A stretch of 64,000 nt of DNA from Alphaproteobacteria bacterium (GCA_009995045.1 JAACQG010000005.1:166360-230359), one strand, 5' to 3'; shown: positions 46,345 to 56,458, counted from the first letter of the stretch. The notes: generated by a model from the letters alone, not told the origin. Translations and numbers: made by a program.

Positions 46345-48981
46345 TTATTTTTTGATTTTTGCGTTTTTGGGCAGTGTAAAGAAAAAGTGGCTGCCTTTTC
46401 CTAATTCAGATTCCGCCCATATTTTTCCGTCATATCGTTCAATAATTCTGGCGCATAGGGATAGGCCAATGCCGGTGCCAGCATATTCAGATTTTTGGTG
46501 GAGGCGTTGGAAGATGTCGAATACTTTTTCCAGATATTCATTTTTAATGCCTATGCCATTATCGGATACACAAAAGCACCACTCATCCCCGTGATCTTCA
46601 TGGGTGATTTTAATTACGGGGTTTCTATCTTTTGCATGGTATTTCAGTGCGTTTCCGACAAGGTTTTGAATGATGCAAGAAAAGTGTTCAGGCTTCATGG
46701 CGATGTCGGGTATGTTGTCTTGTGAAACAATCTCTGCGTTTTTATGGTCATCACATAGTGTGAATTGCTTCAGTGTGGATTGTAGTTCTTCTTTTGTATT
46801 TATGATTTCGGGTTGTAGCTCTTCGTGGCCGAAACGAGAATATTGCAGCAAATCCTGGATCATGATGCGCATACGCTCGGCAGCGTGCAGGGTGAAGTTA
46901 ATGTATTCCTGCGCGGTTTCATCGAGCTTTTTGTCCTTATATTCGTCATTTAACAACTGTGTGAAGCTGTAAATCATGCGGATAGGTTCCTGGAGGTCGT
47001 GGGAGGCAATAAAGGCAACGCGTTCTAATTCTTTATTAGAGCGTCTGATTTCATTTTCGGTGCGGATGCGGTCGGTGATGTCGATGATGATTGCAACAAA
47101 TGCTTCCCGTCCTTTATACATTTCCAATTGCAGGTGAATTTCTGCGTTATAGGTTGAGCCGTCTTTGCGTTGATGGCGTGTTTCGAAGATAATTTTTTCT
47201 TTTGTCTTGTTCTTTAAGGGGGTGACAATGGCGTCGAATTTTTCACGGGTAATATCAGGTTTGATATCAATTGGTGTCATTTGGCTTAATTCACTCATGG
47301 AATAGCCCATGTTTTTTCGCGCGCCGCGATTGACCTGAACAAAATTGAGCGTTTGCGCATCAAAAATAAAAATCTCATTTAGGGAGTTTTCGAAGATGTA
47401 TTGTAGATTGTAATCAGCTTGTTTGATTGAATCTTCGTAATGTTTGTTTGTTAGTATTTTTAGAATTTGGTTTGCTGTTGCTGGGTCTTCGGTGTCCCAG
47501 GGCTCGGTAAAGCCGCGCAAATGTTCTTTCCATGTTTTAAACGGCGCGCTTGCGCTCTTGCTAATATTCGTTTGGTTTATACTGTCCTCTTTTTCTGCCT
47601 GTTTAGCCCAATGAATTTCTTCGGAATGTTCTTTTCTAAACCAGATAATATAATCATTAATTGCTGCGCTGGTGGGGGTTACGATTACACCGCATATTGA
47701 TGAGTTTTTTTGTAGTTTTAAGTCAGTGTCAAAATCAATGCAGTTGCTGGTGAAAACATCACCTGAGTGATTGCTTTCAATCCATTTTAATAGGTTTTTT
47801 TCAAAACTAGGTGTAGGCGTTAATCCGAATGTGAAATGCTTGTCACCAATATTGATTGCGACGCCATCGGCATTGACAGCTTTTAGGATTAAATCATGCT
47901 TATCGTTCAAAAGTTTAGTTAGGTTTTCGATCTTCTTGGCTGCGGTTTTAAGGTTTTGAAGATGGGCTTGCTTTTTTTCTCTATTTGTTTTTGTTTCGAT
48001 ATGCGAAAAATTGGAAAGATAGGCAGAGAAAGTATGTGCCATCAATTCCGCGCTCATGCGGGTGCGATAATCGACATGATGTGGTTGTTTATGGTGGCAA
48101 GCGATCAATCCCCATAGCTGTCCGTTTTTTAGAATTGAAATGGACATAGAAGCTTTGATGCCCATGTTTTTTAAATATTCTAAATGCATAGGATGGGCGC
48201 AACGAAGGGAGGAAAAGCTGAGATCGATTGGGGTTTCGGTATCGTTTAAGGTGTCAGGCAAAATTTTGGAGGGCTTACCGTCTATATTAGGGACGATGTG
48301 TTGGTAGTTTTTTTTCAATAAGGCACGTTTTTGTTCGGGTATTTCTGAAGATGGGAATTGAAGGCCGAGATAAGACGGCATATCGGATGTTTTGCTTTCG
48401 GCAATGACCTTGCAGTTCCAGTTGCGATCAAATTGGTAAAGCTTAACGCTGTCAAAGCCAGTAAGGTCGTTGATTTTACGGGTCAGATATTGGTATAGGG
48501 ATTGTAAATCCTTAGCTTTTTGCAATTCGATTGCAAATTCGATGATGTGATTATCTGAATTTACATTTTTACTTGAAACAGGTGTTGAGGGTGCGGGTTC
48601 TAATTCTAAGACTAAATGGTCGTTTGTGTGGTGGAGGCAAGCATGGTATTGGCACGGCTCATCTGTGCCGACGGATAAAGCTATGTAGTTGATTGGGGTG
48701 TACGGCTGGCTTTTGGCTAAGGTTTTTAGGTTTTGTATATTGGTTTTGTCGATAAATTTAGAGAGTGGTTTGTCGATGATATTTTTGGTTTGTGTTTTGA
48801 ATAAAGCGTCGCAATTGTCGCTTATCTTTAGGATCTTAAAATCTTTGCTTAAAATCAGGAGATAGCCGTGGGGTTGGATGGTTGTGAGATTGGGAACCTG
48901 CTCCTTTATGTGCGCTTTAGGATCACGTTTTATCGTGCTATTGCTCTGTTTAATGATGTCAATCCTAGGTTGTGTTTCCAT
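46345..48981 (-). CDS. Phytochrome-like histidine kinase, PAS-GAF-PHY-PAS-HK
   Basis: An 878-residue sensor kinase. It has the phytochrome PAS start (TIQPHGYLLIL near residue 38), GAF domain with a SLRCAHPMHLEYLKNMGIKA stretch and GLIACHH, a PHY region, then a PAS domain (residues 510-630), HisKA with phospho-His in VAFIASHDLQEP, and HATPase with DNGIGI and GTGIGLSL. Oddities: no cysteine lies before IQPHG, where bacteriophytochromes attach biliverdin, and the PASDIP motif reads SSEIP. It may bind bilin non-covalently or not at all. I start at the ATG at 48981, though a TTG three codons earlier is possible. No heme oxygenase gene is alongside. Confidence 0.9.
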   Translation of the reverse strand: METQPRIDIIKQSNSTIKRDPKAHIKEQVPNLTTIQPHGYLLILSKDFKILKISDNCDALFKTQTKNIIDKPLSKFIDKTNIQNLKTLAKSQPYTPINYIALSVGTDEPCQYHACLHHTNDHLVLELEPAPSTPVSSKNVNSDNHIIEFAIELQKAKDLQSLYQYLTRKINDLTGFDSVKLYQFDRNWNCKVIAESKTSDMPSYLGLQFPSSEIPEQKRALLKKNYQHIVPNIDGKPSKILPDTLNDTETPIDLSFSSLRCAHPMHLEYLKNMGIKASMSISILKNGQLWGLIACHHKQPHHVDYRTRMSAELMAHTFSAYLSNFSHIETKTNREKKQAHLQNLKTAAKKIENLTKLLNDKHDLILKAVNADGVAINIGDKHFTFGLTPTPSFEKNLLKWIESNHSGDVFTSNCIDFDTDLKLQKNSSICGVIVTPTSAAINDYIIWFRKEHSEEIHWAKQAEKEDSINQTNISKSASAPFKTWKEHLRGFTEPWDTEDPATANQILKILTNKHYEDSIKQADYNLQYIFENSLNEIFIFDAQTLNFVQVNRGARKNMGYSMSELSQMTPIDIKPDITREKFDAIVTPLKNKTKEKIIFETRHQRKDGSTYNAEIHLQLEMYKGREAFVAIIIDITDRIRTENEIRRSNKELERVAFIASHDLQEPIRMIYSFTQLLNDEYKDKKLDETAQEYINFTLHAAERMRIMIQDLLQYSRFGHEELQPEIINTKEELQSTLKQFTLCDDHKNAEIVSQDNIPDIAMKPEHFSCIIQNLVGNALKYHAKDRNPVIKITHEDHGDEWCFCVSDNGIGIKNEYLEKVFDIFQRLHQKSEYAGTGIGLSLCARIIERYDGKIWAESELGKGSHFFFTLPKNAKIKK

Positions 48982-50480
<1,499 letters not shown>

Positions 50481-50537
50481 TCCATGTTACGATGCTTAGG
50501 CATGTGATGATCGTGCGTTAAGGAAAAGGTTATTTTT

Positions 50538-51383
50538 ATGAAGCAGATAGAGACGCATCGTTGTTTTGGCGGGGAGCTTAGTGTTTGGGAGCATGAGAGT
50601 TCTGCGTTGTCGTGTGCGATGCGGTTTTCCGTTTTCTTGCCCCCTCAGGCTGAAAATGGTGATGTGCCGTTTGTGACATTTTTATCCGGCCTTACGTGTA
50701 ATCATGAGAATTTCACGACCAAGGGCGGTGCGTATCAATCCGCGGCAGCCGCAGGGTTGGCGATTATTGCGCCCGACACATCACCGCGCGGTGAGGCGGT
50801 TGCGAATGATGATGCTTATGATCTGGGGCAGGGCGCGGGGTTTTATATTGATGCGACCAAAGCGCCATGGGCCGAGCATTACCAGATGGAGAGTTATATT
50901 GTGCGTGAATTACAGGCTTTGGTCTGTAAGGAATTCCCTCTTAATGCGGAGGCGCAGGGCATTAGCGGGCATTCAATGGGCGGTCATGGCGCGCTGACAT
51001 TAGGTTTGAAATATCCAGAGATATATAAATCGATTTCTGCGTTTTCGCCGATTGTTGCGCCGAGCCAGGTTCCGTGGGGTGAGAAGGCTTTTAAGGCGTA
51101 TATTGGCGAGGATCGCGAGGCATGGAAGAAGCATGATGCGAGTGTTTTAATCGCCGCGCAGAGCCGTGGTGGTCAGCCAGAGATTTTGATTGATCAGGGC
51201 AAGGGTGATCAATTTTTGGATGAACAATTAAAGCCGCATATCTTTGCCAAGGCTTGTGAGCAGGCGGGGCAGGCGCTTAATATTCGGATGCATGATGGAT
51301 ATGATCATAGCTATTATTTCATTCAGAGCTTTATGCCGTCGCATATTTATCATCACGCACAGATTTTAGATGCACATCAATGA
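50538..51383 (+). CDS. fghA: S-formylglutathione hydrolase
   Basis: A 281-residue alpha/beta hydrolase that releases formate and glutathione, the second step of glutathione-dependent formaldehyde detoxification. The nucleophile is Ser146 in GHSMGGHG; the acid and His lie in the C-terminal third (DGYDHSYYFI). AGGAAAAGG precedes the ATG. Its stop overlaps the start of the radical SAM gene as ATGA. Confidence 0.95.
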   Translation: MKQIETHRCFGGELSVWEHESSALSCAMRFSVFLPPQAENGDVPFVTFLSGLTCNHENFTTKGGAYQSAAAAGLAIIAPDTSPRGEAVANDDAYDLGQGAGFYIDATKAPWAEHYQMESYIVRELQALVCKEFPLNAEAQGISGHSMGGHGALTLGLKYPEIYKSISAFSPIVAPSQVPWGEKAFKAYIGEDREAWKKHDASVLIAAQSRGGQPEILIDQGKGDQFLDEQLKPHIFAKACEQAGQALNIRMHDGYDHSYYFIQSFMPSHIYHHAQILDAHQ

Positions 51384-52312
51384 GTGTCGCTGAATCCCGA
51401 TTTTCCGATCCGCTTGTGACCGCCGATGGTGAGACGCGAGCATGGGTGGATTTGTCGGGGTTGAAAACACTTTGGTTTAATACGGGTACACTTTGTAATT
51501 TGGCGTGTGTGAATTGTTACATTGAATCAACGCCGACCAATGATCGGCTTGTCTATCTATCGCGTGATGAGGTTGTGGCGTATCTTGATGAGATTGCTGC
51601 GGATGGGTATCCGACCACGGAGATTGGCATTACCGGCGGTGAGCCATTTATGAACCCTGATATTATTGCGATGCTTGAAGAGAGTTTATCGCGGGGATAT
51701 CGGGTGTTGGTTTTGACCAATGCCATGCGTCCGATGATGAAGTGCAGTGATGAATTGCTGCGCCTTAAGGCGCAATATGGCGGGCAAATGGTGATCCGTG
51801 TTTCGGTGGATCATTTTAAGCAGGGTTTGCATGAGGAAGAACGTGGCGCGCATTCTTGGGCGCCGATGATGGCTGGCCTTTATTGGCTATCCGTGCATGG
51901 ATTTTCTATTGATATTGCGGGCCGCACAAGGTGGGGTGAGAATGCGCAGCAATTGCGCACAGGGTTTGATGCGTTTTTTAAAGAACATGGCATTGATATT
52001 GATGCGTTTGATGAAAAGCAATTGATGTTATTTCCCGAGATGGATGAAGATGCGCCAGTGCCGGAGATCACGGATGCGTGTTGGAGCATTTTGGGTGTTA
52101 ATCCCGATGATATGATGTGCGCGAGCTCGCGGATGGTGGTTAAGCGTAAAGGTGATGCCAAGCCGTCGGTGATGGCGTGTACTTTACTGGCATATGATCA
52201 GCAGTTCAATTTGGGCGAGACATTATCTGATGCGTCGCAATCGGTGCGGCTTAATCATCCGCATTGTTCGAAGTTTTGTGTGCTTGGTGGGGGCGCGTGT
52301 AGTGCAGGTTAA
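51380..52312 (+). CDS. Radical SAM protein with Cys-rich C-terminus
   Basis: A 310-residue radical SAM enzyme. The 4Fe-4S cluster motif is Cys39-x3-Cys43-x2-Cys46 (CNLACVNC), and ITGGEPFMNPD near residue 90 binds SAM. The C-terminus (HPHCSKFCVLGGGACSAG) has three cysteines that could hold an auxiliary cluster. It overlaps fghA by 4 bp and is probably expressed with the formaldehyde operon, yet its 3' end overlaps by 62 bp the arsenosugar-type operon on the opposite strand. It is not a typical ArsS sequence (that family has CNQSCxHCHV), so a role in arsenosugar formation is a hypothesis only. Confidence 0.85.
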   Translation: MSVAESRFSDPLVTADGETRAWVDLSGLKTLWFNTGTLCNLACVNCYIESTPTNDRLVYLSRDEVVAYLDEIAADGYPTTEIGITGGEPFMNPDIIAMLEESLSRGYRVLVLTNAMRPMMKCSDELLRLKAQYGGQMVIRVSVDHFKQGLHEEERGAHSWAPMMAGLYWLSVHGFSIDIAGRTRWGENAQQLRTGFDAFFKEHGIDIDAFDEKQLMLFPEMDEDAPVPEITDACWSILGVNPDDMMCASSRMVVKRKGDAKPSVMACTLLAYDQQFNLGETLSDASQSVRLNHPHCSKFCVLGGGACSAG

Positions 52313-52940
52313 GAATTGCGTTTTGCTCGGCGCTTGGCGGGGACGGCATTTCCGATGTTAAGGCGATGAGGTCTTCTTGGGTGTCGATATCCGTTAGGTG
52401 TTTTAGATAATGCGGATGTTTGCAGATATTGTTTTCTCTTAGGTTTTTTTCTAATTCTTTGCGTGTCGCGCTCGTGCTCCATGGTGTGTTTTGCCATGCG
52501 CTTAACGGGGTTGAGGATTTTCCGCTAAAGAGGTAATAGCCGCCATCATTGGCAGGGCCGATGACGATGTCGTGATCTTTCAGGGCATTTACAGCGTCAT
52601 TGATGATGTCGGGGGTAAGTTGCGGTGTATCTGCGCCGATGAGAATGACTTGGTCGAATGATTTTAAAAGGGTTTCATAGATATGATGTTGGCGTGTGCC
52701 GAGGCAACCATCGCCCGTATGCATGGTTGGAAAGGCTTTCCAGATGTCATCGTCAAGCGCCTGGGCTTCTGCGACTGCCCAGTGTGGGATTGTGTTTGTT
52801 TGTCTTGCGGTTGCTTCCACGGCTTTGATGGAGAGGGTGAAGAATTCTGTCGCTTTTTCCGCGCCGATTGTTTGTGCGAGGCGCGTTTTGACAGGGGAGC
52901 GGTGCGGTGTTTTGACGAATATGGCGAGGGCGGTTTTCAT
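52251..52940 (-). CDS. Glycosyltransferase, TIGR04282 arsenosugar-associated family
   Basis: A 229-residue member of the DUF2064/TIGR04282 family, a nucleotide-sugar transferase fold. Diagnostic stretches are FVKTPHRSPVKTRLA near residue 8, ILIGADTPQLTPDII near residue 100, and IGPANDGGYYLF. The C-terminal 20 residues are coded antisense to the end of the radical SAM gene. Last gene of the minus-strand operon; the family is found with arsenic methyltransferases in predicted arsenosugar clusters. The product's exact role is not proven. Confidence 0.85.
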   Translation of the reverse strand: MKTALAIFVKTPHRSPVKTRLAQTIGAEKATEFFTLSIKAVEATARQTNTIPHWAVAEAQALDDDIWKAFPTMHTGDGCLGTRQHHIYETLLKSFDQVILIGADTPQLTPDIINDAVNALKDHDIVIGPANDGGYYLFSGKSSTPLSAWQNTPWSTSATRKELEKNLRENNICKHPHYLKHLTDIDTQEDLIALTSEMPSPPSAEQNAILNLHYTRPHQAHKTSNNADD

Positions 52941-52959
52941 AGAGGTTTCTTTTTCGGCA

Positions 52960-53547
52960 TTATAGTTTCACGCGCATGAGTTTGAAGAGTTGGCATTGGC
53001 GGGTGAGGGTTAGCTTTAGCCAGCCGATTTTTTGGTATTGGCGAGGGCTTGTTGTGAGGGGTGCGTGAAGGTGGTTTAGCGGGATGTTTTTGGCTCTTGC
53101 TGCGCGGATGAAGAGGAGGTCTTCGCCGTATGGGTGGCTTTCGGGAAAGCCCCCTATTTGGTTGAAGAGGTGTTTTGTGAGGGTGAAGCCCTGGTCGCCG
53201 TAGGGTAGGGCGAAGAGGCGAGAGCGCAGATTTGCGCCGATGGCGTTGAGCTGCGTTAGGCCGCGGCCATAAGATAGGCCGAAATAATTGATAGCATTTG
53301 GATTGCGGGCATTTTCAAGGGCGTTGATCGCCGCTTTGTTGATGCGGGTGTCGGCGTGGAGGAAGCAGAGGGTTTCGCGAGTGGCTTTGTCTGCGCCTTC
53401 GTTTAGGCTTTTTGCGCGAGATGTGGATGATGAGAGTATGATCTCGGCGTTTGTGTGTTTGAGGTCGTTGAGTAATGTTTTATGCGCGTCCTCATCTGGG
53501 GCGATGGGGATGATGATGCTGATATCGCTTAAAAGGGCGTTAGGCAC
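52960..53547 (-). CDS. Glycosyltransferase, TIGR04283 arsenosugar-associated family
   Basis: A 195-residue family-2-type glycosyltransferase. SIIIPIAPDED begins the fold; the metal-binding DXD equivalent is FLHADTR; PYGDQGFTL and GGFPESHPYGEDLLF follow. This combination is the TIGR04283 signature. Its start overlaps the end of the MTA phosphorylase-like gene by 8 bp, and the TIGR04282 partner follows after 19 bp. The two glycosyltransferases usually occur as a pair in predicted arsenosugar loci. Confidence 0.88.
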   Translation of the reverse strand: MPNALLSDISIIIPIAPDEDAHKTLLNDLKHTNAEIILSSSTSRAKSLNEGADKATRETLCFLHADTRINKAAINALENARNPNAINYFGLSYGRGLTQLNAIGANLRSRLFALPYGDQGFTLTKHLFNQIGGFPESHPYGEDLLFIRAARAKNIPLNHLHAPLTTSPRQYQKIGWLKLTLTRQCQLFKLMRVKL

Positions 53548-54388
53548 GAAGGATATCCATTATTGATTTTTGTGCATCACTCATGGCTTCATCGGGGGTG
53601 AGGATAGCCATTTTCAAGCTTTGTCGGATATCATCGGGGGTCTTGGTAAAGGGGGCGTTGAGGAGTTCGGCGAGGATGGCTTTTGCTTTTTCTAAAGCGC
53701 CGCCATAAGTTTCGAAGAATTTTTCGACGCTGACATGCATGGCGGGGTCATCCATCCAGCAATCATAATCAGTGACGAGGCATAATGTGCAATAGGCGAG
53801 TTGTGCTTCGCGGGCGAGGAAGGCTTCGGGGATGTTGGTCATGCCGACGAGGTCACATTGCGCAGCGTCGCGCAGGAAAAAGCTCTCCGCGCGGGTGCCG
53901 AGGCGCGGGCCTTCGACGCAGGCATATGTTTTGTTGTCATGGAGGTTTTGATTGATGCGCTGGGCGGCCGATTTTATATCTTCGGATAATGCGGGGCAGG
54001 AGGGGTAGGCGGTGGAGACGTGCCCTGCGATGCCGTTGCCGAAGAATGTGGTTTCGCGTTTGCCGCGGGTGTGGTCGAAATATTGTGCGGCTAGGGCGAG
54101 GTCGCCTGGTTTAAGGTCTTTTCGCAAACTCCCAGCGGCGGATATGCCAAAGACGCGGCGTGCGCCAAGGGATTTAAGGGCGAAGATATTGGCGCGGTAA
54201 TTTACTTCATGCGGCAGGTAGGCATGTCCTTTACCGTGGCGGGCAAGGAATAGGACAGCTTGGCCGTTATAAGCACCCTCAACGATAGGGTCGGATGGTT
54301 TGCCGAATGGGGTGTCGATGTCGTGGGTTTTTGTGATTGTGAGATTTTCGAGTTCGTATAACCCTGATCCGCCGATGATTGCGAGCAT
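53540..54388 (-). CDS. mtnP: 5'-methylthioadenosine phosphorylase-like enzyme
   Basis: A 282-residue purine nucleoside phosphorylase-fold enzyme. Signatures include IIGGSGLY at the start, FLARHGKGHAYLPHEVNY near residue 50, and the purine/ribose site region LVGMTNIPEAFLAREAQL. In the proposed arsenosugar pathway a nucleosidase removes adenine from the dimethylarsinoyl-deoxyadenosine made by a radical SAM enzyme; this position in the operon fits that role, although ordinary MTA salvage is equally possible. The AGGAG ribosome binding site lies within the last codons of the micro-ORF at 54392. Confidence 0.9.
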   Translation of the reverse strand: MLAIIGGSGLYELENLTITKTHDIDTPFGKPSDPIVEGAYNGQAVLFLARHGKGHAYLPHEVNYRANIFALKSLGARRVFGISAAGSLRKDLKPGDLALAAQYFDHTRGKRETTFFGNGIAGHVSTAYPSCPALSEDIKSAAQRINQNLHDNKTYACVEGPRLGTRAESFFLRDAAQCDLVGMTNIPEAFLAREAQLAYCTLCLVTDYDCWMDDPAMHVSVEKFFETYGGALEKAKAILAELLNAPFTKTPDDIRQSLKMAILTPDEAMSDAQKSIMDILRA

Positions 54389-54391
54389 GGT

Positions 54392-54463
54392 TTAGGCTCC
54401 TGTTTTTATCAATGTGTGGATTGCGATCACGATGATGACCGAGACAATAAGACCGGCCATCAT
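54392..54463 (-). CDS. 23-codon membrane micropeptide
   Basis: A tiny ORF encoding MMAGLIVSVIIVIAIHTLIK plus three residues. It is one continuous hydrophobic helix (about residues 3-18) with a basic end. Its ATG overlaps the stop of the PiT-like gene as ATGA, and its stop is 3 bases before the mtnP start, so it fits exactly between its neighbours with coupling on one side. It has no ribosome binding site of its own. A small partner of the transporter is the natural guess, as with other micropeptides next to transporters, but this is inference. Confidence 0.5.
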   Translation of the reverse strand: MMAGLIVSVIIVIAIHTLIKTGA

Positions 54464-55341
54464 TTGACAAGGGGGTAAACTTTTTTAAATTCATAATCCG
54501 CGCGGTAGGTTGTGGCGATGGCCAATTCTCGCCCCGCGAGCAGGCCGACGAAAACCCAAGTGGTGGACATGGGTATATTGTTCATTTCTTTGAACACGAT
54601 GAGCAGCATGGCGAACGCTAAATCTATGAAGGTTGCGGATCGCATGAAGCGTGCGCCTGATTTTTCCAATACGATGTGATTAATTTTGCCGCCGTGTTGT
54701 TTGAAAATTAGGGCAAGGGATGCGCAGAGGATTACAATCACGCCGATTAGCATTCCAAAGGGCATCTCGCGGGGAAGGAAAACGGCGATGTTGGCCATGT
54801 CGTGTTGAAGCCATGTGACCCATAAAAAGCCGGTTGAAATCCATTGTAATGTGCGCCACATGGCGCGGTGTTCTTTTTGTACCTTGTCATATTTTTCGTT
54901 GATGATGCGGGCGATTATCATCCAGAGGATATATGCGGTGATGGCGGCAACGCCGTATCCCAATGCGCTTTTTAGGAGCATTTTTTCCATGACAAAAGTG
55001 GAGGCAAAGACCGATAAAACAAGGAATGTGGTGGAAACGGGGATGCCGATGCGGGTTAATATGACGAGAACCAGCGGCGCGGCGGCGTGATACCATTGTA
55101 TTTGTTGATATGGGATTTTGTCGAGGCGACCATAGGCGATGTCTCCGTGGACTGACCAGCCGTAGAATAGAGTTACGCAAAGCACGGCGGAGGCGGCTAG
55201 CCATAACCAATACCATTTAAAAGCACGCAGATTGGACGCCATGAAGGTTCCAAGGGTTTGAACGGCGTCATTGCCCATGACCGCGTATGAGGCCAGTGTA
55301 AAACCGATTATCGCGTATATGACAGAGGGATCTAGCAGCAT
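54460..55341 (-). CDS. Inorganic phosphate (arsenate?) transporter, PiT family
   Basis: A 293-residue membrane protein with about eight hydrophobic segments. The first PiT motif reads YAVMGNDAVQTLGT near residue 20 (family GANDGANAFGT), and a second has PVSTTFLVLSVFAS near residue 105, PVSTTH in the family. It is shorter than typical PiT proteins (about 400-500 residues). PiT transporters carry phosphate and, as an analogue, arsenate; placement between arsM and mtnP suggests arsenic uptake or export. Its ATG overlaps the end of arsM by 10 bp. Confidence 0.78.
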   Translation of the reverse strand: MLLDPSVIYAIIGFTLASYAVMGNDAVQTLGTFMASNLRAFKWYWLWLAASAVLCVTLFYGWSVHGDIAYGRLDKIPYQQIQWYHAAAPLVLVILTRIGIPVSTTFLVLSVFASTFVMEKMLLKSALGYGVAAITAYILWMIIARIINEKYDKVQKEHRAMWRTLQWISTGFLWVTWLQHDMANIAVFLPREMPFGMLIGVIVILCASLALIFKQHGGKINHIVLEKSGARFMRSATFIDLAFAMLLIVFKEMNNIPMSTTWVFVGLLAGRELAIATTYRADYEFKKVYPLVK

Positions 55342-56378
55342 GCGTTTCCTTGGTTTGTTGGTGTGGATGGCGCGCAGTCGAAAGGGCCGTAATGGGTTGA
55401 GAAATCACCGTTGATGCGGAAATGCTTTTTGAAACGTGTTTCTTGGAGCATATTGGCGGTATTGCCGCATACGGGAACTGGCATTCCTGTGTTGAATATG
55501 TGGTGATCATCGAGTGTGAAGGCATGTGGGCATTGATCGATTGTGCCTTTGTAATAAGCGACATGGCCGTAATTTTCACAGATATCTTCGAGCGGTACTT
55601 TGAAGGCACGGATTGTCATTGAATAGAAATCAATCATGCCGGCCATTTTTTCGATTACGGGGTCGTCTAATGTCATTTTTCGCGATGCGCTGACGCGGTA
55701 ATCGGGGATGCCGATTGCGCCGAGCATGCGACGGAAATCGTCGATGTAGAGCGCGCCGCCGAGGCATTCACCGAGCATGATTTTATCTTTTTGCAATGGC
55801 TCGGGGATGCGCCGTCCGGCGAAGACATCGGAGAAATATAGCTCGCCGCCGGGTTTAAGGACGCGGTAGATTTCGCTGAAGACTTTTTCTTTGTCGGGGG
55901 AGAGGTTGATGACGCAGTTGGAGATAACGATGTCGATGCTGTTATCTTTAATATCTGCGGTTTTTAAGTCTTCGATATAGGCTTTTTTGAATTCGACATT
56001 GGATTTTTTATAGCCGAATTTATCCATGTGCCAGCCGATATGCTGGCGGGCGACGCTGAGTTGCTCATCGGTCATGTCGACGCCAATGATATGACCGTTT
56101 TCGCCGACCATTTGGCTTAGGATATAGGCGTCGCGTCCGCTGCCGCAGCCGAGGTCGAGGATGGTGCAGCCTTCGGCGGCGAGGGGGAGCGGGGAGCCGC
56201 AGCCGTAGAATTTTTCTTGCACGGCCTCATGGACATTTTTTATGAGCGGGCGAACATGTTCGGGTGGTGCATCGAGCGGGCAGCAGGCGCTGGTTTTGAG
56301 ATCTTCATTTGTGGTGAGGACTTTGCCGTAGTAATCTTTTACATCTTCGATGATTTGGTCGGACTTTTGGTCGGACAT
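55332..56378 (-). CDS. arsM: Arsenite S-adenosylmethionine methyltransferase ArsM
   Basis: A 348-residue methyltransferase that converts As(III) to mono-, di- and trimethyl forms. The SAM site is LDLGCGSGRD at residues 75-84. Cysteines at 33, 60, 155 and 205 match the four of characterised ArsM (44, 72, 174, 224) in number and roughly in spacing; the 50-residue gap between the last two is exact. The C-terminal 90 residues form the family extension, ending in NACC. It is the first gene of the minus-strand operon; downstream are a transporter, mtnP and two glycosyltransferases. Confidence 0.93.
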   Translation of the reverse strand: MSDQKSDQIIEDVKDYYGKVLTTNEDLKTSACCPLDAPPEHVRPLIKNVHEAVQEKFYGCGSPLPLAAEGCTILDLGCGSGRDAYILSQMVGENGHIIGVDMTDEQLSVARQHIGWHMDKFGYKKSNVEFKKAYIEDLKTADIKDNSIDIVISNCVINLSPDKEKVFSEIYRVLKPGGELYFSDVFAGRRIPEPLQKDKIMLGECLGGALYIDDFRRMLGAIGIPDYRVSASRKMTLDDPVIEKMAGMIDFYSMTIRAFKVPLEDICENYGHVAYYKGTIDQCPHAFTLDDHHIFNTGMPVPVCGNTANMLQETRFKKHFRINGDFSTHYGPFDCAPSTPTNQGNACC

Positions 56379-56399
56379 GGTGATTCCTTTGCTATGGCT

Positions 56400-56458
56400 C
56401 TATGTTTGTTAGCGGCTTTATTGGTTACATAGAAACGCCTTTTGTTCAAGGATGTAAC
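56400..56458. promoter_or_regulatory. Half-sites between arsM and TVP38 genes
   Basis: CTATGT (56400-56405), GTTACATAG (56424-56432) and ATGTAAC (56452-56458) are related half-sites in alternating orientation, giving the 7-bp inverted repeat GTTACAT...ATGTAAC around a 21-bp spacer. It lies in the 155 bp shared by divergent operons; no arsR gene is seen in the window. Confidence 0.35.
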
